Shown here piece after piece: positions 1-8,285 of a DNA stretch of 64,000 bases. The position numbers and the translations under genes are program-made. Each line of letters opens with the position of its first letter. Position 1 is the stretch's first letter. The notes under the pieces were generated by a model that did no database searches, was not told the DNA's origin, and saw only the letters and a program-made list of their open reading frames with translations. The stretch comes from Oceanicaulis sp052055585 (GTDB taxonomy: Bacteria > Pseudomonadota > Alphaproteobacteria > Caulobacterales > Maricaulaceae): the NCBI RefSeq assembly GCF_052055585.1, contig NZ_CP170485.1:2604001-2668000 (forward strand), in the 5' to 3' direction.

Positions 1-870
1 GGCCGTTGTCGCCAGCAGCCGGTTTTCCGACTGTACCGGCTGATCGCCCGTATTCACCAGCAGGAAGGCGCCTGTGCCATAGGTCGATTTCACCTCGCCC
101 GGATGGAGGCAAGCCTGACCCAGAGCCGCCGCTTGCTGGTCCCCCGCCGCGCCACAAATGGGGATGGCGCGCCCAAGAATGGACGGGTCGGTGTCGCCAT
201 AGCGCCCGGCGCTATCGACAATTTCAGGCAGTACGGCGCGCGGCACGTTAAAGAGCTTGAGAAGTTCCTCATCCCAGTCCGCCGTCTTAAGCGCATACAG
301 GCTGGTGCGGCTGGCGTTTGTGGCGTCGGTGACGTGAACCCGTCCGCCCGTCAGACGCCAGATCAGGAAGCTGTCCACCGTGCCGAAGGCCAGCTTGCCC
401 GCCTCCGCCTTCGCCCGCGCGCCGGGCACGGCGTCGAGAATGAAGGCGAGCTTGGAAGCGGAAAAGTAAGGATCAAGCACCAGCCCGGCCTTGTCGCGCA
501 CCAGCGGTTCCGCGCCCTCGGCCTTCAGCGCCGCACAGGTTTTCGCCGTACGCCGGTCCTGCCAGACGATGGCGTTATGGATGGGCTGGCCCGTGGCGCG
601 ATCCCAGACCAGCGTCGTTTCACGCTGATTTGTGACGCCGAGCGCCTCGACCGTCCAGCCCTGCTCCTCGGCGGCGCTCATCGCCTTGCGGGCCGTGGAC
701 AGAACCGTCGCCCAGATCACTTCCGGGTCATGCTCCACCCAGCCCGGCCTGGGATAGCCTTGGGCGAATTCCTCCTGCGCAGCGGCGATCACACGCCCGG
801 TCTCGTCAAACACCAAAGCGCGCGAAGAGGTGGTGCCTTGATCAAGCGCAAGCAGTGCAGGACGGGACAT
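1..870 (-). CDS. glpK: glycerol kinase, 5' part (C-terminal end lies outside the window)
   Basis: ATP-dependent phosphorylation of glycerol to glycerol 3-phosphate in the cytoplasm, the entry step of glycerol use. Reading the minus strand from the ATG at 870 gives 290 uninterrupted residues to the window edge. The N-terminus carries the FGGY-kinase phosphate motif (LALDQGTTSSRALVFD), then VTNQRETTLVWDR with the Arg-Glu pair that contacts glycerol, GTVDSFLIWRLTGG, and further on GDQQAAALGQ and KSTYGTGAFLLVNTG. All are hallmarks of GlpK. Full-length enzymes are about 500 residues, so roughly 40% is missing on the left. It is divergent from the hydrolase starting at 941, leaving about 70 bp for both promoters. 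No glycerol facilitator or glpD is visible here. The identification is firm; only the missing end is unknown. Confidence 0.95.
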   Translation of the reverse strand, partial: MSRPALLALDQGTTSSRALVFDETGRVIAAAQEEFAQGYPRPGWVEHDPEVIWATVLSTARKAMSAAEEQGWTVEALGVTNQRETTLVWDRATGQPIHNAIVWQDRRTAKTCAALKAEGAEPLVRDKAGLVLDPYFSASKLAFILDAVPGARAKAEAGKLAFGTVDSFLIWRLTGGRVHVTDATNASRTSLYALKTADWDEELLKLFNVPRAVLPEIVDSAGRYGDTDPSILGRAIPICGAAGDQQAAALGQACLHPGEVKSTYGTGAFLLVNTGDQPVQSENRLLATTA

Positions 871-940
871 GGTGAAACGCTCCGGGCAGTCTTATGGTGT
901 CGCCAAGCTAAGCGGTTCTGACCGGATGGAGAATGCCCCT

Positions 941-1876
941 ATGGCGTTTGTTGCGGAAACTTTTCAAAGCCCCACGGGCGCAAGCCTGCGCCTGCATGTG
1001 CAGGAGGCCGAAGGCCAGCCGCTGGGCGTTGTCCAGATCCATCATGGTCTCGCCGAGCATTCAGCTCGCTATGCCCGCTTCGCCGCCTATCTTTCGAGCC
1101 GGGGCTTTCATGTGGCCGCCCATGACCATCGCGGCCATGGCGAAACGACCGCTGAAGACGCGCCGCGCGGCGTGTTTGGAGACCCCAAGGGCTGGAGCAA
1201 GGTGGTTGAGGACGCACTGGCTGTGGAGGACCATCTCAAGCAACGCTTCCCTGGCCTGCCCCATATCGTCTTTGGCCATTCCATGGGCGGGGTGGTGGCG
1301 ATGAACCACGCCATGGAGCGCAAGGGCGAATTGTCCGGCTTGGCCATCTGGAATTCCAATCTGGCGCTTGGCAGCCGGGCGGGCCTGATGCGGGCCGTGC
1401 TGAATATCGAAAGCCTGTTCAAGAAACCGCAGCATGGCTCAACCTGGATCGAAGCCCTGACCTTCAAGGCCTGGGGCAAGGCCATCAAGGGTCATCGCAC
1501 CGATTTTGACTGGCTGTCACGCATTCCCGAGGAAGTGGACGCCTATGTGAACGATCCCGATTGCGGCTGGCCGGCCTCGATCTCCATGTGGCGCGACCTG
1601 ATTGATGGAACCGAGCTGGGTGAGAGCGAAACCCGGCTGCGGGCCATGCGCTCGGACATCGCCATCCATCTGGCCGCAGGCGGCGAAGACCCGGCGACCG
1701 ACAAGGGGCAGGCCGCCAAGGTTCTGGCGTCACGGCTCTATAATGCACGCTTTTCCGACGTCACCATGCGACGTGACCCGCAAGCCAGGCACGAGACCCT
1801 CAACGATATCGGGTTTGAAACCGCACAATCAGATTTCGCGGACTGGGCCGAACGCGTCGCGCGACAACAGGGTTAG
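941..1876 (+). CDS. alpha/beta hydrolase, monoacylglycerol-lipase / serine aminopeptidase S33 type
   Basis: Predicted cytoplasmic serine hydrolase of 311 residues. The nucleophile elbow is FGHSMGG, and HHGLAEHSARY with HDHRGHGET are the oxyanion-side motifs typical of monoglyceride lipase-like (Hydrolase_4) proteins. A late His (ARHETLND) is the likely catalytic base. No signal peptide is seen. I chose the ATG at 941 because GGAGA ends 8 bases upstream; in-frame starts at 926 and 869 lack a comparable site, and 869 would run into glpK. It is divergent from glycerol kinase, so a lipid or glycerol-ester role (releasing glycerol that GlpK then phosphorylates) is attractive but only inferred. Its stop codon overlaps the stop of the convergent pentapeptide-repeat gene. 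Confidence 0.8.
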   Translation: MAFVAETFQSPTGASLRLHVQEAEGQPLGVVQIHHGLAEHSARYARFAAYLSSRGFHVAAHDHRGHGETTAEDAPRGVFGDPKGWSKVVEDALAVEDHLKQRFPGLPHIVFGHSMGGVVAMNHAMERKGELSGLAIWNSNLALGSRAGLMRAVLNIESLFKKPQHGSTWIEALTFKAWGKAIKGHRTDFDWLSRIPEEVDAYVNDPDCGWPASISMWRDLIDGTELGESETRLRAMRSDIAIHLAAGGEDPATDKGQAAKVLASRLYNARFSDVTMRRDPQARHETLNDIGFETAQSDFADWAERVARQQG

Positions 1877-3003
1877 GACGCTTTGGCGGCGTTCACATCC
1901 GGATGTTCGGGGATCTGAGGCGTCGCGGCGGCGCTGGCCGTGTCGCGCAGCACTTCGCTGTCGATCCGGGCGGATTCAAACCGCGCCGCATGCAGGCTCG
2001 CCCCGTCAAAGCTGGGATGAAAGGCGCGTCCGGTGTTGCCGGTGAAAGCCCGCAGGTCCGCGCCTTCGAAACTGGCGTGATTGAGATTGCAGTCGCGGAA
2101 GTTCACGCCCTTCAGGTTCGCGCCCTTGAAATTCGCTCCGCGCAGATCCGCACCTTCAAAGCTCGCGCCGATAAAGGATGCGCCGGAGAAGTTGACGCCA
2201 ACCGCGCAGACCCCGCGCATATTGGCGCCGATGAGCCCCTTGTCGAGGAATGCCGATCCCAGAACCCGCAAATCCGCGCCCTCAAAGGAGGCGCGCTTGC
2301 CCAGCTCCCCGCGCGAGCGCGTATAGAGATCGCTCTGCTGCAAGGTTTCCAGCAGGGCTTCGGTTCTGGATCGCGCTTCCGGACTGGGATCGCGCACCAC
2401 ATTGCGCATGTTCGCCCCATCAAGGCGCGTTCCCTGAAGATCGGCGCCCATCAGGATGGCGCCTTCGAAATTGGCCTCGCGCAGATCGGCATTGTTCAGT
2501 TGCGCGCTTTCCAGAACCGCGCCCGTAAAGTTCGCGCCCTTCAGCCGCGCCGAGCTCAGGCGGGCGCCGCGCAAGGAGCAATCACGAAAGTCCGCCGCTC
2601 CGTCACGGGCGTCGCCATCGTCAATAATCCAGTCCGCCTGGCGGAACTCGGCGTCCCGCTCATCCTTGTACAGGACCGCTTTGCGAATATCCGCCCCGTC
2701 CAGATTGGCGCGGTACAGATCCGCGCCCCTCAAGATCGCGCCACGCAGGTCCGAGCGCGAGAGATTGGCGCCGCGCATGTCGGCGCGCTTGAGGCTGGAG
2801 CAATAAAAAGATGCAGTCACCAGAGACGCCAGCGCAAAGTTCGAACCGGACAGATCACAGCCGATGAACTCGATCCCATCGAGTTTGCGCTGCATCAGCT
2901 CGCATGTCTTGAGGTCCTGGAATCGAAAGAATGCGCGGCATCCGCCGTTGCGCCCCGCGACGAACGCCTCGTGGGCTGCAATGACAGCCTTGTCGATTGG
3001 CAT
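1873..3003 (-). CDS. pentapeptide-repeat protein
   Basis: A 376-residue protein built largely of tandem A(D/N)LXX pentapeptides, for example GADLYRANLDGADIRKAVL and GADLRGANFKGANLKGVNF. Such runs fold as a right-handed quadrilateral beta-helix. The repeats form two blocks, about residues 45-200 and 240-330, separated by a charged non-repeat segment at about 205-235 (DPSPEARSRTEALLETL). The first 40 residues and the alanine-rich tail are non-repeat. No signal peptide or membrane segment is visible, so it is probably cytoplasmic. Family members range from gyrase-protecting DNA mimics to proteins of unknown function; nothing here picks one. The start is the ATG at 3003. Its end overlaps the end of the convergent hydrolase by 4 bp. 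Confidence 0.85.
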   Translation of the reverse strand: MPIDKAVIAAHEAFVAGRNGGCRAFFRFQDLKTCELMQRKLDGIEFIGCDLSGSNFALASLVTASFYCSSLKRADMRGANLSRSDLRGAILRGADLYRANLDGADIRKAVLYKDERDAEFRQADWIIDDGDARDGAADFRDCSLRGARLSSARLKGANFTGAVLESAQLNNADLREANFEGAILMGADLQGTRLDGANMRNVVRDPSPEARSRTEALLETLQQSDLYTRSRGELGKRASFEGADLRVLGSAFLDKGLIGANMRGVCAVGVNFSGASFIGASFEGADLRGANFKGANLKGVNFRDCNLNHASFEGADLRAFTGNTGRAFHPSFDGASLHAARFESARIDSEVLRDTASAAATPQIPEHPDVNAAKAS

Positions 3004-3158
3004 GCCGTCTCTCCCGCAAATTCCCCTTCAGCGTGCGCGTTTTGACCTTAAAATTCAGTGATGCACCTGTGTGTACACGCCCCCGCTATCGACGAAGTGC
3101 TTGTCAGTGCGGTGAAAACCGGAAAGTCTGGACCTGACGAGAGATGAAGGAGACCCGC

Positions 3159-4082
3159 GTGATTGAAACCATTGCCAAACAAGGCGCTCTCAGCCCGCGG
3201 CGGTTGCTGGCGCGCCACATGGCCCGTACGGCAGGCAAGACGGTGATGTCTCCTGAAAACCCGCGGCAGATCTCCCGCAAGCGCATGGATGCGGGTGCGG
3301 ATCGCTTGCCCAAGCCAGATGGCATTGTGATCGAGAAAACGGAAATCTCGGGACTCTCGGCCCTCAGTTTCACGCCCGATGACCGGCGTCCGGGGCTGTT
3401 GCTGTTTTTACATGGCGGGGGCTACAGCCTCGGCTCCGCCAAGAGCCACCGCCCCCTTGTCACCCGCCTCGCCATGGCCCTGCGCATCAAGGCCGTCTCG
3501 GTCGATTACCGACTGGCGCCCGAGCACGTCTTCCCCTGCGCCGTGGATGACGGCGCGGCCGCGCTGAACTGGGCGATGGGACATAGCGACGGTCCGGTTC
3601 TGATTTCTGGAGACAGCGCCGGCGGCGGGCTATCGCTGGCCAGCCTTCTCCGCCAGCGCGATCAGGGCCGCCCCTTGCCTCAGGGCGCCTATCTGATCTC
3701 GCCCTGGACGGACCTCACAGGTAGCGGCGAGAGCACACGCAGCCGCGCCAAGGTCGACCCGATGCTCAAGCCGGACTGGCTGGCTATCGGCGCGCAGCTC
3801 TATCTCGAAGACACCCCGGCGGACACGCCGGAAGCCTCGCCCCTGTTCGCCGATCTGAGCGGTCTGCCGCCCATGTTCATCCAGACCGGCGATGATGAAA
3901 TCCTGCGCGACGATTCCATCCGCTTCGCCCGCAAGCTCGAAGAGGCGGGCGTCCCGGTGCAATGCGAGATCTGGAAAGCGCTCTGGCATGACTTCCCGCT
4001 CTTTGCGCCGCTCCTGCCTGAAGCAGATGTAGCGCTGGAGCACGTGAAAGCCTGGGCCGAACCCATCCTGTCGGCGGACTAG
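3159..4082 (+). CDS. alpha/beta hydrolase of the hormone-sensitive-lipase (HSL) family
   Basis: Carboxylesterase of 307 residues. HGGGYSLG is the oxyanion-hole motif of the HSL family and GDSAGGGLSLA holds the catalytic serine. GDDEILRDD near residue 250 supplies the acid, and WHDFPLF the histidine. I prefer the GTG at 3159, which has AAGGAGA six bases upstream; an in-frame ATG at 3144 sits upstream of that site and lacks its own. The stop overlaps the stop of the convergent flavin monooxygenase (tail-to-tail at 4079-4082). A Baeyer-Villiger-type monooxygenase beside an esterase is a recurrent pairing, in which the ketone becomes an ester that is then hydrolysed. The pairing suggests a substrate but does not prove one. 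The cap region is too variable for me to read specificity. Confidence 0.85.
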   Translation: MIETIAKQGALSPRRLLARHMARTAGKTVMSPENPRQISRKRMDAGADRLPKPDGIVIEKTEISGLSALSFTPDDRRPGLLLFLHGGGYSLGSAKSHRPLVTRLAMALRIKAVSVDYRLAPEHVFPCAVDDGAAALNWAMGHSDGPVLISGDSAGGGLSLASLLRQRDQGRPLPQGAYLISPWTDLTGSGESTRSRAKVDPMLKPDWLAIGAQLYLEDTPADTPEASPLFADLSGLPPMFIQTGDDEILRDDSIRFARKLEEAGVPVQCEIWKALWHDFPLFAPLLPEADVALEHVKAWAEPILSAD

Positions 4083-5557
4083 TCCGCCTCCAGCACGAAC
4101 GCGGCTTGATCCTGTCCCGCCACCGCCCAGGCATAGCGGCTGGCGGGGCCGGACCAGTTGTTGACGATGATCCCGTCCGGGCTCTTCTTGTACCAGGAGG
4201 GGCACTCTCCCGCCCAGACCGTGCCCGAAAGCCGCTTCTGAAGGTCGGCATTGAACGCCGACTGCGCCTCGGACCGAACTTCGAGACTCTTCGCGCCGCT
4301 GGACAGAAGTCGCGTAATCTGACGACGGACAAACTCGGTCTGTCGCTCGATCATGAAGATGATCGAATTGTGCCCCAGATTGGTGTTGGGGCCATACAGG
4401 GTGAAGAGGTTCGGATACCCCGCCATCGCCACGCCCTTATAGGCTACAGGACTATTCCCCCACGCCGCCTTCAGGGGCTGACCGCTTCGCCCGCGCACAT
4501 CCAGGCTGGGCAGGAACTCGGTCGCCTTGAAACCGGTCGCAAGGATGATGAGATCGGCCGGGATGTGTTCGCCCATGCTGGTCACCACGCCTTCAGAGCT
4601 GAGGCGTTGAACACCGTCTGTGACCAGTCGAACATGAGGCTGATTGAGACTTGAGAAGAAGTCGTTGGAGAGAAGGATCCGCTTGCAGCCCGGGGCATAG
4701 TCCGGCAGCAGCTGGTCGAGCATCGCATCATCGGAGACCTCGGACTTGATGCGCCGGGTCAGCCGATGGCGGGTATAGGCCGCCGCCAGACCGCCTGAGC
4801 GGAAGGCTGGCCAGCGCGACTCATGCAACAGGAAACTGCCCATCCGGTAGAGCCCGTGATAGCCGGGCGCATGCCGGAACAGCCATTTCTCAACGCCCGT
4901 AAAGGCCCGGTCCGGCTTGGGAATGATCCAGTTGGGCGTGCGCTGGAAGACCGTCAGCTCGGACGCGGCGTTTGCAGCATGGGGCAAGACCTGTATCGCG
5001 CTGGCGGCGCTGCCGATCATCACCACACGCTGGCCGGTCATGTCGACATCGGGCGTCCATTCCGCTGTGTGTACGATACGGCCCTTGAACGCATCTTGCC
5101 CTTCAAAGGCGGGCGAGAAAGGTTCAGACAACTGCCCGACTGCGCTGATGACAGCGCGGGCTTCGAGCTCAGCCCCGTCTTCAAACCCGACCCGCCAGAT
5201 CCCGCGACCCTCATCATAAATCAGTTCACGGACTGACCTGCGAAAACGCATATGCGGATCGAGCCCGAATTCAGTGCTGGCGCGCTCGAAATAGGCCTTG
5301 ATCTCGGCCTGGGGCGCGAACTTCCGGCTCCAGTCCGGATTGGGAAAGAACGAATAGGAATACAGATGGCTGGGCACGTCACAGGCCGCACCGGGATAGG
5401 CGTTGGCGCGCCACACCCCGCCCGGCCCCTCAGCGCGCTCGGCGATGATGAAATCCTCAATTCCGGCCCGCTTGAGCTGACGGCCCATGGCGAGGCCGGA
5501 CATGCCGGCCCCGATGATGAGGACATCCGTGCGCGCCGGCAGATCAGACCTCGTCAT
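4079..5557 (-). CDS. flavin-containing monooxygenase, Baeyer-Villiger type
   Basis: NADPH- and FAD-dependent oxygenase of 492 residues, predicted to insert an oxygen atom next to a carbonyl (ketone to ester). The first Rossmann motif is IIGAGMSGL near the N-terminus. The segment FKGRIVHTAEWTPD fits the Baeyer-Villiger fingerprint FxGxxxHxxxW, and a second dinucleotide motif follows (MIGSAASAIQ), then ATGFKAT. The start at 5557 (MTRSDLP) is chosen because GAAGG lies just upstream; the more upstream in-frame ATG lies deeper inside the previous gene. It overlaps the end of the acyl-CoA ligase by 14 bp, so it is the last gene of the catabolic operon. N-hydroxylating or generic FMO activity is the main alternative. 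The substrate is unknown. Confidence 0.85.
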   Translation of the reverse strand: MTRSDLPARTDVLIIGAGMSGLAMGRQLKRAGIEDFIIAERAEGPGGVWRANAYPGAACDVPSHLYSYSFFPNPDWSRKFAPQAEIKAYFERASTEFGLDPHMRFRRSVRELIYDEGRGIWRVGFEDGAELEARAVISAVGQLSEPFSPAFEGQDAFKGRIVHTAEWTPDVDMTGQRVVMIGSAASAIQVLPHAANAASELTVFQRTPNWIIPKPDRAFTGVEKWLFRHAPGYHGLYRMGSFLLHESRWPAFRSGGLAAAYTRHRLTRRIKSEVSDDAMLDQLLPDYAPGCKRILLSNDFFSSLNQPHVRLVTDGVQRLSSEGVVTSMGEHIPADLIILATGFKATEFLPSLDVRGRSGQPLKAAWGNSPVAYKGVAMAGYPNLFTLYGPNTNLGHNSIIFMIERQTEFVRRQITRLLSSGAKSLEVRSEAQSAFNADLQKRLSGTVWAGECPSWYKKSPDGIIVNNWSGPASRYAWAVAGQDQAAFVLEAD

Positions 5558-7379
5558 GGCCTTCGGCATACATCGCATCGACAAGCGCCTGATTGCGCGA
5601 GATCACCACATTGCGCCGCACTTTCAGGGTCGGCGTCAGCTCACCGGTCTCCACACTCAGAGGCGCATCCAGAACCCGGAATTTGCGAATGTTTTCCACC
5701 CGCGCATACCGCTTGTTCATGGCGTCGACCGCAGCCTGCAGCTCGTCGTGAAGCGCCTGGCTCTGACGGGCGTCCTCGGGGCTGAGACCCTGCTTGCGGG
5801 CGAACTCGGCAAGCCCGTCAGCACTCAGGGTGAGGAGCGCGCTGAGATAGGGGCGGGCGTCGCCCACCACCACCGCATGCTCCACCAGCGGTGCATTCAT
5901 CAGGTCGGTTTCGAGGTTGGCCGGCGTGATGTTCTTGCCGCCCGAAGTGATGATGATGTCCTTGATCCGGCCCGTGATGAACACATAGCCATCCTCGTCG
6001 ATCCGCACCACATCGCCGGTCTTCATCCAGCCATCGCGGGTAAAGGTGTTCTCGGTCGCCTCGTTATTGTTCATATATCCAACGAAGACGTTCGGGCCGC
6101 GCACCTGCAGCTCGCCCTCCTCGGACACCCGCGCTTCCATCCCCTCGATCATCTTGCCGACCGAGCCGATCCTGATCTGATCGGGCATGCTGAAAGCGGT
6201 GGGGGCGCTGGTTTCTGACTGGCCATAACCTTCGCAGATCAGAAGATCGAGGCCGGTAAAGAACCACAGGACTTCGGGGCTGATCGGCGCCGCTCCCGAG
6301 ATCAGCATGCGGGAGTCATCAAGCCCCAGCGCTTCCTGCACCTTCTTGATCACCAGCGCATTGGCGATGGGTTTCTGCAAGGACAGGAGGGGATTGGGCG
6401 ACCGGCCATTGAGCCTGGCTTCATACCATTTGCGGTTCACGCCCATGGCCCAGTGCGCAAGCTTCGCCTTTGTGCCGGTCGCTTCCGCCAAACGACCGCG
6501 AATGGTCTCGGACATCTTCTCCCAGACCCGCGGCACGCCAAAGAACACGTTCGGGCGGCAGGCCTTGAGGTCATCGGCGAGCGTTTCCATGGACTGGGCG
6601 AAGTGCATGATCGCCCCGCTCATGACATGGTTGTGGACGCTTGATTGCTGCTCGGCCACATGGGCGATGGGCAGATAGGACAGGGTCCGATCACCGGGGC
6701 GCGCCTTGAACATCTCGCTCAGTTTCGCTGCGCTCCATGAGATGTTGCCATGGCTGAGCATGACCGCCTTGGGCGGTCCGGTGGTGCCGGAGGTGTAGAT
6801 CAGCGAGCCGATGCGGGTCTCGTTGATCGCCTTCATCCGCTCACTGACAGCGTCCTGGTGCTCGTGCACGCCGAGCGCCATGAATTGCGCCCAGCTCAGG
6901 ACATCGGGGTGATCGCCCGCCCCGCCTTCCATGACGATAATGTGCTCAAGCTCGGGGCATTCGGCTTTCAGCTCGAGCGCCTGCTCCACATGCTCGGCGG
7001 TTTCCACCAGCAGCACGGGCGCCTTGGAGTGTTGCAGGATATAGGCGACTTCCGGCGGCGCACTGGTCCAGTACACCCCCGCCGGGCGACCGCCCGCCAT
7101 CATCGCGGCGATCGCCATGATCGTCCATTCAGGCCGGTTATAGCCCAGAATTGCGACGGTCTCGTCGTCCTCGAGCCCCAGCGCAACAAGGGCGCGGGCC
7201 GCAGTCTGGACCTGTTCGGCGTATTCCGCCCATGACGTATAGGCCCAGCCCTCGCCTAACCGAACGGCGTAGGCGGGGTCCGGGCCGCGTGTCTGGGCCT
7301 TCTCCAGCAAACGGGCTGGCGTAGACGGATACCAGTTCTCCGCCCCGATACGGGGCAAATCACTCGCGCGCGCCTCCAT
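5544..7379 (-). CDS. AMP-dependent long-chain-type acyl-CoA synthetase
   Basis: ATP-dependent activation of a carboxylic acid to its acyl-CoA, through an acyl-adenylate. The 611-residue chain has the adenylation P-loop YTSGTTGPPKAVMLSHG (about 190-207), EGYGQSET (A4/A5 region), GWMKTGDVVRIDEDGYVFITGR and IKDIIITSGGKNITP (the A8 hinge region). This is the order seen in the long-chain FadD15/AtuH-like branch. The ATG at 7379 has a strong GGAGGAG upstream. It lies between the BKACE gene and the monooxygenase in one tight operon, so it probably activates the acid that enters the pathway. AtuH of the Pseudomonas citronellol/geraniol cluster is a similar-position ligase. That parallel is inference. 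Confidence 0.9.
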   Translation of the reverse strand: MEARASDLPRIGAENWYPSTPARLLEKAQTRGPDPAYAVRLGEGWAYTSWAEYAEQVQTAARALVALGLEDDETVAILGYNRPEWTIMAIAAMMAGGRPAGVYWTSAPPEVAYILQHSKAPVLLVETAEHVEQALELKAECPELEHIIVMEGGAGDHPDVLSWAQFMALGVHEHQDAVSERMKAINETRIGSLIYTSGTTGPPKAVMLSHGNISWSAAKLSEMFKARPGDRTLSYLPIAHVAEQQSSVHNHVMSGAIMHFAQSMETLADDLKACRPNVFFGVPRVWEKMSETIRGRLAEATGTKAKLAHWAMGVNRKWYEARLNGRSPNPLLSLQKPIANALVIKKVQEALGLDDSRMLISGAAPISPEVLWFFTGLDLLICEGYGQSETSAPTAFSMPDQIRIGSVGKMIEGMEARVSEEGELQVRGPNVFVGYMNNNEATENTFTRDGWMKTGDVVRIDEDGYVFITGRIKDIIITSGGKNITPANLETDLMNAPLVEHAVVVGDARPYLSALLTLSADGLAEFARKQGLSPEDARQSQALHDELQAAVDAMNKRYARVENIRKFRVLDAPLSVETGELTPTLKVRRNVVISRNQALVDAMYAEGHDEV

Positions 7380-7402
7380 GCGTCTCCTCCCTGTGAACCA
7401 TT

Positions 7403-8281
7403 TCAGGCATGCGCGGTCTCCGCCGCGTTCAGGCCCATGATCTCGCGCGCCTCTTGCGGCGATGCGATCTCTCGCCCGGCATTGCGGGCGCATTGCGCCA
7501 GAGCCTCGATCAAGGCTCCGTTGCCCGTGGCGCGTTCGCCATCAGGCAGATAGAAGGTATCCTCAAGTCCGGTGCGAAGCATACCGCCCAGATCGGCGGT
7601 GGCCTGGTGAACCGGCCAGATTTCCTGACGCCCGATCAGGGTCGTCTGCCAGGGATCGCCTGCCCGCTTGTAATTAAGCAACAATTTCAAGAGCTCGGCG
7701 TCCACCGGCATGCCCGAGGCGACGCCCATCACGAAATTATAGTGGGCGGACGGCGCCATGCCGTTCTCGATATACATGTTCACGCAGCGCACGATGCCCA
7801 CGTCAAAGCATTCAAACTCGGGGTGTGCGCCCACTTCAGCCATCGCATCGAGCATGGCCTGAACCTTCTCGACCGGGTTGTCGAACATCATCGGCGGCCA
7901 GGCCCATGATCCGTCGCGCTTGAGCTTGAGATAGTTGAGCGAGCCCGCATTACAGGCCGCGATTTCAGGTTTAACGCGCTTCACGCACGCCGCCGGACCG
8001 GACACGTCCGGGCCCACAACGCCAGTCGTCGAGTTGATGATCACGCCCGGACACGCATCACGGATCGCATCAATCAGGCTGGCTGCGACCTCGGGATCCC
8101 AGCTGGGGAAATGGCCATGATCATCATCCTGCATCCGGTAATGCACATGCATGACGCTGGCGCCCGCGTCGAAGGCTTCGCGTGCGCTCGCGGCCATCTG
8201 TTCAGGGGTCACCGGAACCGGATGGGTCTTGGGGTTGGTCAGCACGCCATTGAGCGCACATGTCAGAACGGCCTTATCCAT
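7403..8281 (-). CDS. beta-keto acid cleavage enzyme (BKACE, DUF849 family)
   Basis: Zinc enzyme of 292 residues related to Kce, the 3-keto-5-aminohexanoate cleavage enzyme. It condenses a beta-keto acid with acetyl-CoA and releases acetoacetate plus a new acyl-CoA. Visible signatures are ITCALNG-like TCALNGVLTNP at the N-terminus, the zinc-binding pair in MHVHYR, INSTTG in the middle and ECFDVG further on. The family is known for broad substrate diversity, so the keto acid is not predictable here. It lies 4 bp downstream of the biotin carboxylase subunit and 23 bp upstream of the ligase. Typical liu clusters carry a 3-hydroxy-3-methylglutaryl-CoA lyase for the cleavage step. None is in this window, and a BKACE occupies that slot, which is unusual. 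Confidence 0.88.
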   Translation of the reverse strand: MDKAVLTCALNGVLTNPKTHPVPVTPEQMAASAREAFDAGASVMHVHYRMQDDDHGHFPSWDPEVAASLIDAIRDACPGVIINSTTGVVGPDVSGPAACVKRVKPEIAACNAGSLNYLKLKRDGSWAWPPMMFDNPVEKVQAMLDAMAEVGAHPEFECFDVGIVRCVNMYIENGMAPSAHYNFVMGVASGMPVDAELLKLLLNYKRAGDPWQTTLIGRQEIWPVHQATADLGGMLRTGLEDTFYLPDGERATGNGALIEALAQCARNAGREIASPQEAREIMGLNAAETAHA

Positions 8282-8285
8282 CGGT

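Noticed and set aside
1903..3045. Repeat-rich plus-strand frame opposite the pentapeptide gene
   Set aside because: Its apparent repeats simply mirror the pentapeptide codons on the minus strand.
3071..3078. GTGTACAC palindrome between the pentapeptide and esterase genes
   Set aside because: Eight bases is too short to be meaningful without other copies.
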